Origin: Nemertoderma westbladi
Taxonomy: Eukaryota; Xenacoelomorpha; Nemertodermatida; Nemertodermatidae
Direction: 5' to 3'
Length of the DNA: 63,168 nucleotides
NCBI GenBank assembly: GCA_032718475.1
Contig: JAUCBJ010001200.1
Span: 1-63,168 of the forward strand
A program made the position numbers and the translations under genes. Positions 25,301 to 36,479 of this stretch are shown here, piece by piece (within the stretch, counting starts at the first letter, position 1; every line of letters starts with the position of its first letter). The notes beneath the pieces are model-generated. The model saw only the letters and a program-made list of their open reading frames with translations. It was not told the origin of the DNA and did no database searches.

Positions 25301-28300
25301 AGCCTTTGAGCAATCGGCTCCCTTGGTGTTTGAAGTTTTTGTAGCCTTTGTGCAATCGGCTCCCTTGGTGTTTGAAGTTTTTGTAGCCTTTATGCAATCG
25401 GCTCCCTTGGTGTTTGAAGTTTTTGTAGCCTTTGTGCAATCGGCTCCCTTGGTGTTTTAAGTTTTTGTAGCCTTTGTGCAATCGGCTCCCTTGATGTTTG
25501 AAGTTTTTGTAGCCTTTGCGCAATCGGCTCCCTTGGTGTTTGAAGTTTTTGTAGCCTTTGTGCAATCGGCTCCCTTGGTGTTTGAAGTTTTTGTAGCCTT
25601 TGTGCAATCGGCTCCCTTGGTGTTTGAAGTTTTTGTAGCCTTTATGCAATCGGCTCCCTTGGTGTTTGAAGTTTTTGTAGCCTTTGTGCAATCGGCTCCC
25701 TTGGTGTTTTAAGTTTTTGTAGCCTTTGTGCAATCGGCTCCCTTGATGTTTGAAGTTTTTGTAGCCTTTGCGCAATCGGCTCCCTTGGTGTTTGAAGTTT
25801 TTGTAGCCTTTGTGCAATCGGCTCCCTTGGTGTTTGAAGTTTTTGTAGCCTTTGTGCAATCGGCTCCCTTGGTGTTTGAAGTTTTTATAGCCTTTGTGCA
25901 ATCGGCTCTCTTGGTGTTTGAAGTTTTTATAGCCTTTGTGCAATCGGCTCCCTTGGTGTTTGAAGTTTTTGTAGCCTTTGTGCAATCGGCTCCCTTGGTG
26001 TTTGAAGTTTTTGTAGCCTTTGAGCAATCGGCTCCCTTGGTGTTTGAAGTTTTTGTAGCCTTTGTGCAATCGGCTCCCTTGGTGTTTGAAGTTTTTGTAG
26101 CCTTTATGCAATCGGCTCCCTTGGTGTTTGAAGTTTTTGTAGCCTTTGTGCAATCGGCTCCCTTGGTGTTTTAAGTTTTTGTAGCCTTTGTGCAATCGGC
26201 TCCCTTGATGTTTGAAGTTTTTGTAGCCTTTGCGCAATCGGCTCCCTTGGTGTTTGAAGTTTTTGTAGCCTTTGTGCAATCGGCTCCCTTGGTGTTTGAA
26301 GTTTTTGTAGCCTTTGTGCAATCGGCTCCCTTGGTGTTTGAAGTTTTTATAGCCTTTGTGCAATCGGCTCCCTTGGTGTTTGAAGTTTTTGTAGCCTTTG
26401 TGCAATCGGCTCCCTTGGTGTTTGAAGTTTTTCTAGCCTTTGTGCAATCGGCTCCCTTGGTGTTTGAAGTTTTTGTAGCCTTTGCGCAATCGGCTCCCTT
26501 GGTGTTTGAAGTTTTTCTAGCCTTTGTGCAATCGGCTCCCTTGGTGTTTGAAGTTTTTCTAGCCTTTGTGCAATCGGCTCCCTTGGTGTTTAAAGTTTTT
26601 GTAGCCTTTGTGCAATCGGCTCCCTTGGTGTTTAAAGTTTTTGTAGCCTTTGTGCAATCGGCTCCCTTGGTGTTTGAAGTTTTTGTAGCCTTTGTGCAAT
26701 CGGCTCCCTTGGTGTTTGAAGTTTTTGTAGCCTTTGCGCAATCGGCTCTCTTGGTGTTTGAAGTTTTTATAGCCTTTGTGCAATCGGCTCCCTTGGTGTT
26801 TGGAGTTTTTGTAGCCTTTGTGCAATCGGCTCCCTTGGTGTTTGAAGTTTTTGTAGCCTTTGCGCAATCGGTTCCCTTGGTGTTTGAAGTTTTTGTAGCC
26901 TTTGTGCAATCGGCTCCCTTGGTGTTTGAAGTTTTTGTAGCCTTTGTGCAATCAGCTCCCTTGGTGTTTGAAGTTTTTGTAGCCTTTGTGCAATCGGCTC
27001 CCTTGGTGTTTGAAGTTTTTGTAGCCTTTGTGTAATCGGCTCCCTTGGTGTTTGAAGTTTTTGTAGCCTTTGCGCAATCGGCTCCCTTGGTGTTTGAAGT
27101 TTTTGTAGCCTTTGTACAATCGGCTCCCTTGGTGTTTGACGTTTTTGTAGCCTTTGTGCAATCGGCTCCCTTGGTGTTTGAAGTTTTTGTAGCCTTTGTG
27201 CAATCGGCTCCCTTGGTGTTTGAAGTTTTTGTAGCCTTTGTGCAATCGGCTCCCTTGGTGTTTGAAGTTTTTGTAGCCTTTGTGCAATCGGCTCCCTTGG
27301 TGTTTGAAGTTTTTGTAGCCTTTGTGCAATCGGCTCCCTTGGTGTTTGAAGTTTTTCTAGCCTTTGTGCAATCGGCTCCCTTGGTGTTTGAAGTTTTTGT
27401 AGCCTTTGCGCAATCGGCTCCCTTGGTGTTTGAAGTTTTTCTAGCCTTTGTGCAATCGGCTCCCTTGGTGTTTGAAGTTTTTCTAGCCTTTGTGCAATCG
27501 GCTCCCTTGGTGTTTAAAGTTTTTGTAGCCTTTGTGCAATCGGCTCCCTTGGTGTTTAAAGTTTTTGTAGCCTTTGTGCAATCGGCTCCCTTGGTGTTTG
27601 AAGTTTTTGTAGCCTTTGTGCAATCGGCTCCCTTGGTGTTTGAAGTTTTTGTAGCCTTTGCGCAATCGGCTCTCTTGGTGTTTGAAGTTTTTATAGCCTT
27701 TGTGCAATCGGCTCCCTTGGTGTTTGGAGTTTTTGTAGCCTTTGTGCAATCGGCTCCCTTGGTGTTTGAAGTTTTTGTAGCCTTTGCGCAATCGGTTCCC
27801 TTGGTGTTTGAAGTTTTTGTAGCCTTTGTGCAATCGGCTCCCTTGGTGTTTGAAGTTTTTGTAGCCTTTGTGCAATCAGCTCCCTTGGTGTTTGAAGTTT
27901 TTGTAGCCTTTGTGCAATCGGCTCCCTTGGTGTTTGAAGTTTTTGTAGCCTTTGTGTAATCGGCTCCCTTGGTGTTTGAAGTTTTTGTAGCCTTTGCGCA
28001 ATCGGCTCCCTTGGTGTTTGAAGTTTTTGTAGCCTTTGTACAATCGGCTCCCTTGGTGTTTGACGTTTTTGTAGCCTTTGTGCAATCGGCTCCCTTGGTG
28101 TTTGAAGTTTTTGTAGCCTTTGTGCAATCGGCTCCCTTGGTGTTTGAAGTTTTTGTAGCCTTTGTGCAATCGGCTCCCTTGGTGTTTGAAGTTTTTGTAG
28201 CCTTTGTGCAATCGGCTCCCTTGGTGTTTGAAGTTTTTGTAGCCTTTGTGCAATCGGCTCCCTTGGTGTTTGAAGTTTTTGTAGCCTTTGCGCAATCGGC

Positions 28301-30423
28301 TCCCTTGGTGTTTGAAGTTTTTGTAGCCTTTGTACAATCGGCTCCCTTGGTGTTTGAAGTTTTTGTAGCATTTGTACAATCGGCTCTCTTGGTGTTTGAA
28401 GTTTTTATAGCCTTTGTGCAATCGGCTCCCTTGGTGTTTGAAGTTTTTGTAGCCTTTGTGCAATCGGCTCCCTTGGTGTTTGAAGTTTTTGTAGCCTTTG
28501 TGCAATCGGCTCCCTTGGTGTTTGAAGTTTTTGTAGCCTTTGTGCAATCGGCTCCCTTGGTGTTTGAAGTTTTTGTAGCCTTTGTGCAATCGGCTCCCTT
28601 GGTGTTTGAAGTTTTTGTAGCCTTTGTGCAATCGGCTCCCTTGGTGTTTGAAGTTTTTGTAGCCTTTGTGCAATCGGCTCCCTTGGTGTTTGAAGGTTTT
28701 GTAGCCTTTGTGCAATCGGCTCCCTTGGTGTTTGAAGTTTTTGTAGCCCTTGTGTAATCGGCTCCCTTGGTGTTTGAAGGTTTTGTAGCCTTTGTGCAAT
28801 CGGCTCCCTTGGTGTTTGAAGTTTTTGTAGCCCTTGTGTAATCGGCTCCCTTGGTGTTTGAAGTTTTTGTAGCCTTTGTGCAATCGGCTCCCTTGGTGTT
28901 TTAAGTTTTTGTAGCCTTTGTGCAATCGGCTCCCTTGGTGTTTGAAGTTTTTGTAGCCTTTGCGCAATCGGCTCCCTTGGTGTTTGAAGTTTTTATAGCC
29001 TTTGTGCAATCGGCTCCCTTGGTGTTTGAAGTTTTTGTAGCCTTTGCGCAATCGGCTCCCTTGGTGTTTGAAGTTTTTGTAGCCTTTGTGCAATCGGCTC
29101 CCTTGGTGTTTGAAGTTTTTGTAGCCTTTGTGCAATCGGCTCCCTTGGTGTTTGAAGTTTTTGTAGCCTTTGTGCAATCGGCTTCCTTGGTGTTTGAAGT
29201 TTTTGTAGCCTTTGTGCAATCGGCTCCCTTGGTGTTTGAAGTTTTTGTAGCCTTTGTGCAATCGGCTTCCTTGGTGTTTGACGTTTTTGTAGCCTTTGTG
29301 CAATCGGCTCCCTTGGTGTTTGAAGTTTTTGTAGCCTTTGCGCAATCGGCTCCCTTGGTGTTTGAAGTTTTTGTAGCCTTTGTGCAATCGGCTCCCTTGG
29401 TGTTTGAAGTTTTTGTAGCCTTTGTGCATTCGGCTCCCTTGGTGTTTGAAGTTTTTGTAGCCTTTGTGCAATCGGCTCCCTTGGTGTTTGAAGTTTTTGT
29501 AGCCTTTGCGCAATCGGCTCCCTTGGTGTTTTAAGTTTTTGTAGCCTTTGTGCAATCGGCTCCCTTGGTGTTTTAAGTTTTTGTAGCCTTTGTGCAATCG
29601 GCTCCCTTGGTGTTTTAAGTTTTTGTAGCCTTTGTGCAATCGGCTCCCTTGATGTTTGAAGTTTTTGTAGCCTTTGCGCAATCGGCTCCCTTGGTGTTTG
29701 AAGTTTTTGTAGCCTTTGTGCAATCGGCTCCCTTGGTGTTTGAAGTTTTTGTAGCCTTTGTGCAATCGGCTCCCTTGGTGTTTGAAGTTTTTATAGCCTT
29801 TGTGCAATCGGCTCCCTTGGTGTTTGAAGTTTTTATAGCCTTTGTGCAATCGGCTCCCTTGGTGTTTGAAGTTTTTGTAGCCTTTGTGCAATCGGCTCCC
29901 TTGGTGTTTGAAGTTTTTCTAGCCTTTGTGCAATCGGCTCCCTTTGTGTTTGAAGTTTTTGTAGCCTTTGCGCAATCGGCTCCCTTGGTGTTTGAAGTTT
30001 TTGTAGCCTTTGTGCAATCGGCTCCCTTGGTGTTTGAAGTTTTTCTAGCCTTTGTGCAATCGGCTCCCTTGGTGTTTGAAGTTTTTGTAGCCTTTGTGCA
30101 ATCGGCTCCCTTGGTGTTTGAAGTTTTTGTAGCCTTTGTGCAATCGGCTCCCTTGGTGTTTGAAGTTTTTGTAGCCTTTGTGCAATCGGCTCCCTTGGTG
30201 TTTGAAGTTTTTGTAGCCTTTGTGCAATCGGCTCCCTTGGTGTTTGAAGTTTTTGTAGCCTTTGTGCAATCGGCTCCCTTGGTGTTTGAAGTTTTTGTAG
30301 CCTTTGCGCAATCGGCTCCCTTGGTGTTTGAAGTTTTTGTAGCCTTTGTACAATCGGCTCCCTTGGTGTTTGAAGTTTTTGTAGCATTTGTACAATCGGC
30401 TCTCTTGGTGTTTGAAGTTTTTG
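22309..30423. repeat. Satellite 2, 42-bp monomer (about 193 units)
   Basis: Tandem 42-bp units, unrelated to satellite 1 in sequence. Because 42 is divisible by 3 and lacks stops, both strands read open for long stretches: plus as FVQSAPLVFEVFVA repeats, minus as LHKGYKNFKHQGSR repeats of up to about 690 residues. Stops arise from point variants scattered through the array (GTGTAATC and GTTTTAAG on plus, TTTCTAGCC on minus), so I see no sign of a protected protein. Longer repeats of the array are visible: the TTTAAAG pair recurs at about 24364, 26590 and 27514, the GAAGGTTTTG unit at about 22605 and 23109, and the TTTTAAG/TTGATG pair at about 25460, 25712 and 26174. Confidence 0.97.
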
Positions 30424-30812
30424 TTATTTTATTTATTTATTTCACAATTAATATTAAAATTTAAATCGGAAACACACAGATTAAAATATTAAAATTAAAG
30501 GGAGAAAATCACCAAGGTTCCCTTCCGGGAGCACTAATAGGTAACCTAGCATCGGATCGGAATACTCATTTCGAAACCTTTACTAAATATACAGTATAAC
30601 GGTAAGTAATTTAAAATTATTGTAATTTATGATGCAATAAACTGATAAAAACGTTATGTAATTACAACAAATAAGCGTACGTAGTAGCATAAAATAACAA
30701 ATATGTAACCATGAACAACAGTATGTGATGAAGCAGATTTAAAAAAAAATGGGCACAAATATATGAGAATTTAAAAAAATGCACATGAGAGTATATACAA
30801 AATAAAAAATAT

Positions 30813-31390
30813 TTACAAATGTCTGTCAAAAAGACAGTGTTGCATTAGTTCTACGTTACGCAATTTTCTCGAAAAAATATTTAAACTGTGCGCGTTTACA
30901 ACGTCTGGCGGCAAACTATTCCAAATTGGCACTACTCGGTTTGCAAAACTGTACTTAGTAATCTGGAGTCTATAACGATTTATAAATAATTTATAACCAT
31001 TGCTACGCGTAGAATGACACGATGCAGTAAAAAATGAATTAAAATCTAAATCAACACCATTATTAATAATATTGTAAGTCATTTTTAAATCAAATATAAT
31101 TCTACGGACCTCCAGTGGCTGCAAATTTAAAAACTCTAAACGTTTAATATAATTATTACGACTCTGGCCACAACGGGCGTATAACCTGCGTGTAAAATAA
31201 CGCTGCACGCGTTCAACTAGATCTATACTACCCAATTGAAACGGTGACCAAATAGGGGTGCAATATTCAAGTATAGGTCTGACATAACTTGTATACGCTT
31301 TCAACAATGCACTCATATTATCTGTATAAAAACAACGAAATATTAAATTAACGATTTTGAGAGCCTTAGTAACCTTCTCCTTACAATGCA
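30813..31390 (-). pseudogene. CR1-like LINE ORF2, C-terminal part after the frameshift
   Basis: Continuation of ORF2 in a shifted frame. SALLKAYTSYVRPILEYC and TPIWSP are the conserved thumb/C-terminal signature of CR1/Jockey polymerases, followed by WNSLPPDVVNAHSLNIF. It ends at its natural stop about 390 bp before the 3' end of the element. Confidence 0.88.
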
Positions 31391-33568
31391 GTTCAAACTT
31401 AAATTATCAGCAATAAGGACACCTAAGTCTTTGAACTTACAATCAGAATTAATTAAAATGTCATTCAAATAAAAATCGACTGCACCATTCACTTTCTTTA
31501 CACCCACATGGATAACTCTACATTTATCAACTGCTATTTTAAGCTGCCAGTTTTTGGTCCAAAATTCCAACCTCTGAATAGCTGAAATTAAAAGATGACT
31601 ATCATCACTCTTCGCATACATTTTCAAATCGTCGGCAAACAGCTGACAGGTAACTGGACTAATTATGTCTGGCAGGTCGTTTACAAACAACAGGAAGAGA
31701 AGGGGACCCAATACACTACCCTGGGGGGTGCCGGAAATGACGTCACAAGTTATCGAATGCTGATTTCCAACAACCACGCGTGGCGTGCGATTGGAAAGAA
31801 AAGCCCTAATCCATAATAATAAATTACCTGATATACCATAGCAAGACAACTTATGCACCAACTTGTTATGTACCACAGAGTCAAAGGCCTTAGCTAGATC
31901 TACATAAATTATATCAACGGAATTGCGATTATCAAGCTGTTTGTACCAATGGTTTGTAGATTCCAAAAGTTGTGTACATGTAGACCGTCTTTTCATGAAA
32001 CCATGTTGAGACTTTGTTATTATATGGTTTGTCAGTAGATAATCAAGCAATTCTGTTTTTATACATAATTCCATTATTTTACAACCAATACAAGTAAGTG
32101 ATATGGGACGATAATTGTAAGGATCAGTTGGATCTCCCTTTTTAAATAAGGGTATAATATCGGCTGTACGCCATATGTCGGGTAAAGTGTGTGATTCAAA
32201 TGATACCTTAAAAATTACAGATAAAGGAGCCGCCAGACAACGCGCCAGTTTAGAAAATATGTAACATGGTAAACCATCAGGAGTTCTGCTTAATTTAGGC
32301 TCTAATTTACGAAGAACTGAAAAAACATTAACAGGTGAAAAGTCTATATTCGATATATGCACACTAGAAGATACTTTATTGGTAAAATTTGGCAAAACAT
32401 TATCATCAGTGGTGAAATTTTCTGTAAACACACTTGCAAGTATATTAGCTCTCGCGCAATCGTCAACAATAATACTACCATTGTACTTAAAAGCGGAAAT
32501 ACCAGCTCGATTGTTACGCTTTGAATTTACGTAAGAGAAAATTGCATCCGACTTACCAGAACTTAGTATCTTATTTTCACGAATACATGCGGCACGGTAA
32601 ACCGCCTTTGAAGCTGCTTTGGCACACCTTTTGTATTCGGCCTGGCCATCTACAGTGTGTCTTCGCCGCCACGCTATTTTTTTTCTTTTTTGAAGAGTTC
32701 GTACGTAAGCCGGATATGATCTCTTATTTGACTTTCGCAGTAAAATTCGAGGAACGAAACGTTCTATACCAGATTTTAAAATATTACTAAATGTTGTCCA
32801 GTAGTCATTAACAGATATACATGATTCATACTCGGATACCCAATTATTATTATCAACAAATCTAGAAAAGTTTACATAATCTGCATTTTTAAAATCATAA
32901 TAAAAATCGCGGTCATCATAAGTTTCCGGTTGCGGGGTGAATATGCTAAAAAATACTGATCCATCGTGATCACTCGTACCTAAACCAGCAGAAACATGAA
33001 CATTAGAAATAAATAACTCATCTGACGTAAACACCAAATCAAGAACACTACTCAATCGTGTGGGGTTGTACTGTAATTGAGTTAAACCATTATCCAGGAT
33101 AAAGTTTGCAAATAGATTATACAATGGACTGTCTGGGTGTGAATTTGTTTGCCAGTCAAATAGTCTGAGATTAAAATCACCACAGAGTGCGACTGGGTAC
33201 TGTACCTCACATAAATCTGATAAATATTTACAAAAACGGGTATCAGTATCTATACTAGAAGATGGCGATCTATATGCACATATTACACGAGATGGAGTGT
33301 TACTTAGTAAATCTACTGCAACAACTTCAATATCGCTACCATACTTCATGTTATTTAGGGGAACCTTTATAGCAATTATTTCTTTTTTAACAAGTAAGAC
33401 CACACCGCCACCTCTAGTAGTACGGTCATTTCTATACACATTAAATTTCCCATCGCCACTTAACATCTCGTCGGTAATATCATCAGTTAACCACGATTCG
33501 GTAATACCGATTAAGTCACATCTTGAATCGGATAAAAACAGTTCAAGATCCAATAGTTTGTTACCCAA
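31343..33568 (-). pseudogene. CR1-like LINE ORF2: endonuclease and reverse transcriptase, broken by a frameshift
   Basis: The listed start is the first possible TTG. The frame is open further upstream (FNAQSLGNKLLDLEL), almost to the ORF1 stop, with no ATG. Apurinic-type endonuclease motifs are GITESWL, ICAYRSPSSS, ALCGDFNLRLFDW and GTSDHDGSVFF. RT motifs are YRPISLTCIGCKIME, YVDLAKAFDSVVHNKL, GTPQGSVLGPLLFLLFVND and LFADDLKMYA. The frame stops at 31343, but the C-terminal domain continues in another frame from about 31390 to 30813. Loss of one base in a T run at about 31395-31397 would explain the break. All catalytic motifs lie before the break. Confidence 0.9.
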
Positions 33569-33630
33569 TGACTGAGCATTAAAAGTACAACACTGTACAA
33601 GCGGGTTTGAATTACGGGAATTTTCTCCCT

Positions 33631-34608
33631 TTAGTGGTTTTCCGAGTCCGAACTTTCAGTGGGGGTGGCAATCGGGTTTGATGTTTCGCCTCCTGAACTT
33701 CGCCCAACATTGTTCGAATCGCGATTTGATTTACGTCGAAGGAATGCCTGTTCAGACTGAAGTCGGGTCAAATCAGGTGATACGTAAACATTTGAATGTG
33801 AATCAGAATGCCGCAGTTTGTTTTTAGCCTTTAATATAGCGGATTTTCTTTCAGCCGAGGTTAACTTAACAATAATCATTGAAGGCTGTCTGTTCGTCGC
33901 GTTTCCTGCGCGTCGGAAAAGTACCGTGTCCACGAAATTATCTACATTAAATTCCTTGGACATAAAGTCTTCGACCGATCTAGCGTCATCAGACGAGCTG
34001 GCCGGCAGATCCAGTCCCTTTATAACAATGTTGGCTGATCTTTTATTTTGCTCTGCAGCTTCCTTGCTGACATCATCCAGTGTCAGGAGAGGTTTCGTTA
34101 CAGATGATCGTGATTTCGAAGTAACCTTTCTCCAAACGTCGGATGTGTAGCCAGTGTCAGTTCCACGAGAGCCATCAGCGTCGGCGTCCGCACACAGTAC
34201 GTTAATCTTGGAACTGAGGTCGGCTATGTTAGACGTAATGGATGCTTCCAGTCGGGTTAGTGACTCATCAGATAGGGAGTTGCGTGGCGAGCCGGCGGAA
34301 ATGGGTCCTTTCAAATCACATTTATTGCAAACTATTCTGCAGTTTTTGCACTTTGCGAGCACTTGTATTTCGGAAGCAGATAACTTCAGACAGCTACCAT
34401 GTACCCATAAACCGCATATGTCGCAGGCCAAACAGTTCGAGTTTGAAACCTTCTTATTACAGTGTGGGCACGGGCTACTAGATGGATCAGTCCCACAAGA
34501 AAGTAGATGTTCATCCAATGCTTTCTTCTCCACAAATAAGGCCGCGCAGGAGTCGCAGTTAAATAACTTCGACATATCAACTGGACGTAGAGATTGACGT
34601 CGAGCCAT
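33631..34608 (-). CDS. CR1-like LINE ORF1 protein (zinc finger plus RRM-like)
   Basis: 325 residues starting at an ATG. The N-terminus has a Cys/His-rich region: FNCDSCAALFVEKKALDEH resembles a C2H2 finger, followed by CPHCNKKV and a PHD-like cluster (CDICGLWVHGSCL, CKNCRIVCNKCDLKG). A middle region (roughly residues 195-270) with NIVIKGLDLPASSSDDA and PSMIIVKLTSAERKSAIL matches the RRM-like fold of LINE ORF1 proteins. The likely role is binding element RNA as a chaperone. The Ser/Asn-rich tail ends close to the beginning of ORF2. The frame is intact. Confidence 0.85.
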   Translation of the reverse strand: MARRQSLRPVDMSKLFNCDSCAALFVEKKALDEHLLSCGTDPSSSPCPHCNKKVSNSNCLACDICGLWVHGSCLKLSASEIQVLAKCKNCRIVCNKCDLKGPISAGSPRNSLSDESLTRLEASITSNIADLSSKINVLCADADADGSRGTDTGYTSDVWRKVTSKSRSSVTKPLLTLDDVSKEAAEQNKRSANIVIKGLDLPASSSDDARSVEDFMSKEFNVDNFVDTVLFRRAGNATNRQPSMIIVKLTSAERKSAILKAKNKLRHSDSHSNVYVSPDLTRLQSEQAFLRRKSNRDSNNVGRSSGGETSNPIATPTESSDSENH

Positions 34609-34737
34609 TCTCTTGAGTCTCGGTAAACCAATATCAGAATAACAGTACTGCAGTATACAGTTGGTATATTAGATTTTAATATAAGATTACTTCTGAACTT
34701 TTAGCAAGGCAAAGCACAAAGGCCTATAGCTGTATAT

Positions 34738-35108
34738 CAGCCTTTGTGCAATCGGCTCCCTTGGTGTTTGAAGTTTTTGTAGCCTTTGTACAATCGGCTC
34801 TCTTGGTGTTTGAAGTTTTTATAGCCTTTGTGCAATCGGCTCCCTTGGTGTTTGGAGTTTTTGTAGCCTTTGTGCAATCGGCTCCCTTGGTGTTTGAAGT
34901 TTTTGTAGCCTTTGCGCAATCGGCTCCCTTGGTGTTTGAAGTTTTTGTAGCCTTTGTGCAATCAGCTCCCTTGGTGTTTGAAGTTTTTGTAGCCTTTGTG
35001 CAATCGGCTCCCTTGGTGTTTGAAGTTTTTGTAGCCTTTGTGCAATCGGCTCCCTTGGTGTTTGAAGTTTTTGTAGCCTTTGTGCAATCGGCTCCCTTGG
35101 TGTTTGAA
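34738..35108. repeat. Satellite 2, short right-hand segment
   Basis: Nearly nine 42-bp units continuing the array after the CR1-like LINE, with variants found elsewhere in it (TTTGTACAATCGGCTCTC, TTTGGAG). The array ends in TGTTTGAA, where a SINE begins. Confidence 0.95.
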
Positions 35109-35256
35109 TATCCTTCTGTCTGTCTATCTGTCTATATATTCCTATAACTTTTTGTTGGGCACTTGTTTTGCAAAGTGGGCATTGACTTCCAGGTGGGATC
35201 GAACTGGTGACCTCTGAGTTTGAAGTCTGACGCTCTAACCATTCAGCTATCGGCTC
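35109..35256 (-). mobile_element. tRNA-derived SINE with TAGACAGA-type tail
   Basis: On the minus strand the element starts GAGCCGATAGCTGAATGG, with a pol III A box (TAGCTGAATGG) and a B box (AGTTCGATCCC, plus 35195-35205). The spacing and an anticodon-like loop (CTTCAAA) fit a tRNA. The acceptor ends do not pair and a non-tRNA body follows, so this is a SINE head rather than a tRNA gene. The body runs into a short tandem tail (ATAGACAGATAGACAGACAG) that abuts satellite 2. Confidence 0.75.
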
Positions 35257-36226
35257 AGGTAAAAGATAGACCTGGAAATACTATCTGATACCTTGTATGT
35301 CCGCAATTTACCTCCCCAGGGCCTCCCATCTGTCATACCATCATCTGCTGCCACTGTACTCAACCCTAGTACTTGGTCGTCTTTAACCACTCGCTACAAA
35401 TGAAAGGGTAGGGAATACTGTATTAACAGTGTAACATAGTTAGTGTGTAATCAATCATAGTGGCCGTGATGGTTCATGGTTAATATACACTACATTGGCT
35501 TAATATACACTTGGCTTCGGGGCTGGTGCAGGGCTACACGGCCTAGACATTACCGCCCAATACTGACTTGTCTTAAATCAGCACCGAAATATTAATAAGT
35601 TTAGTAATATTTAATAAATTGTCAATTATTTCTTGTACAGTGCATTACAATATTATTTACATTATTGTCACATAACATTTAGACTGCCCAAATATCATTC
35701 ATTGTGCTTTTTAATATATATATTATTATATTACATTATTCTTATGAGATAAACAAAATGTTCCGGAATGTTTTGCATTTATTAATTAGAATAAACGCCC
35801 CGCAGCGGACGTAAATACATGCAACTTTTGAATGCCAATAACTTATCTATTTCCCAACCAAATTCAAATATTTTTTTATATTTGGAATCATTGCATGGCC
35901 AGCTTTCCACTAGTACCAACCACTAGTAATCACTATAAGGTGAATAACTGCGTTGTAACTGGTGCATTATCGACGGAGACACTTTTTAAAGGCTTGTAGC
36001 TAAAGATTGAAAGCAAAAATAAAAATTCTGGCTCACCCCTGCTGTGGTCGGGAAGTGAAACTATCTCTGTTTCAAATTTTATGCAATCTTATTAAGATTT
36101 TGTAGAATAATTAAGGGGGTGGGGCGGGGGGGGGGGGGGGGGGGTCCGTGTCACTGCATTACGACTCTATATTCTGGGACATGGTGTAATGTAGAATAAT
36201 ATTTCTGAAATATTGTTTTAATTTAG
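35257..36226. other. Noncoding stretch with an old foldback-family remnant
   Basis: No gene is seen at 35257-35740. From about 35745 to 36200 the sequence is a diverged copy of the family at 36480-36990 and 51370-52360: an ATTTATTAATTAGAATAAA segment, a degraded arm, a G-run of about 18 at 36127-36144, and a CATGGTGTAATG end. The next recognisable item is the WHRN splice acceptor at 36225-36226. Confidence 0.6.
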
Positions 36227-36418
36227 GCGACTTTGTTGACTGATATCCGATCTTTTATATCCCCTTCGGATATCGATCGATACGATATTCTAGTGATGAA
36301 GCGGGAAGCCGATGGTGTGCGGCTCACCATGGGAGCTGGAAGCCACGACGACTCCAACTCCGACCTCGGTTCCATTGACAGCGACCTCCAACTGATATCA
36401 CGAAAACTCACTGAAAAG
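36227..36418 (+). CDS. WHRN: WHRN exon: end of the second harmonin-homology domain
   Basis: 64 codons between an acceptor (TTTTAATTTAG, AG at 36225-36226) and a donor (AAAAG then GTGGGA). Phase is 0 at both ends. The peptide begins ATLLTDIRSFISPSDIDRYD and continues to LVMKREAD. It closely follows the end of HHD2 in vertebrate whirlin, where the same positions read as LLSEVRGLISPQDLDRFD. A Ser/Asp-rich stretch (DDSNSDLGSIDSD) follows. Whirlin is a scaffold of the Usher complex at hair-cell and photoreceptor cilia in vertebrates; the role in this organism is inferred only from homology. Earlier whirlin exons are not visible to the left. Confidence 0.85.
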
Positions 36419-36479
36419 GTGGGAATCTTAAGTTTTTTTTTTAATTAAGGATATACAGCTACTGCTGGTACTAAAATAA

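Larger units (their letters stand above)
30424..34737 (-). mobile_element. Nearly full-length CR1-like LINE inserted in satellite 2
   Basis: A 4.3 kb minus-strand element with a 5' leader (34737-34609), ORF1, ORF2 and a 3' UTR that ends in an AAATA-rich tail at 30424-30445. Satellite 2 directly abuts both ends. No target duplication longer than two or three bases is evident, so the insertion was blunt or the duplication is hidden in the array. The size, two-ORF layout and non-poly(A) tail fit the CR1/Jockey group. Confidence 0.92.

Noticed and set aside
22296-30395. Long minus-strand ORFs of His/Lys/Arg-rich repeats and plus-strand hydrophobic repeats
   Set aside because: The unit length of 42 bp explains openness on both strands. 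Stops are scattered as expected of drift.
34154-34597. Plus-strand ORFs opposite the CR1-like ORF1
   Set aside because: Shadow frames of a clear zinc-finger ORF1 on the other strand.
35109-35256. A functional tRNA gene
   Set aside because: The acceptor ends do not pair, the anticodon stem has a mismatch, and a non-tRNA body with a repeat tail follows.
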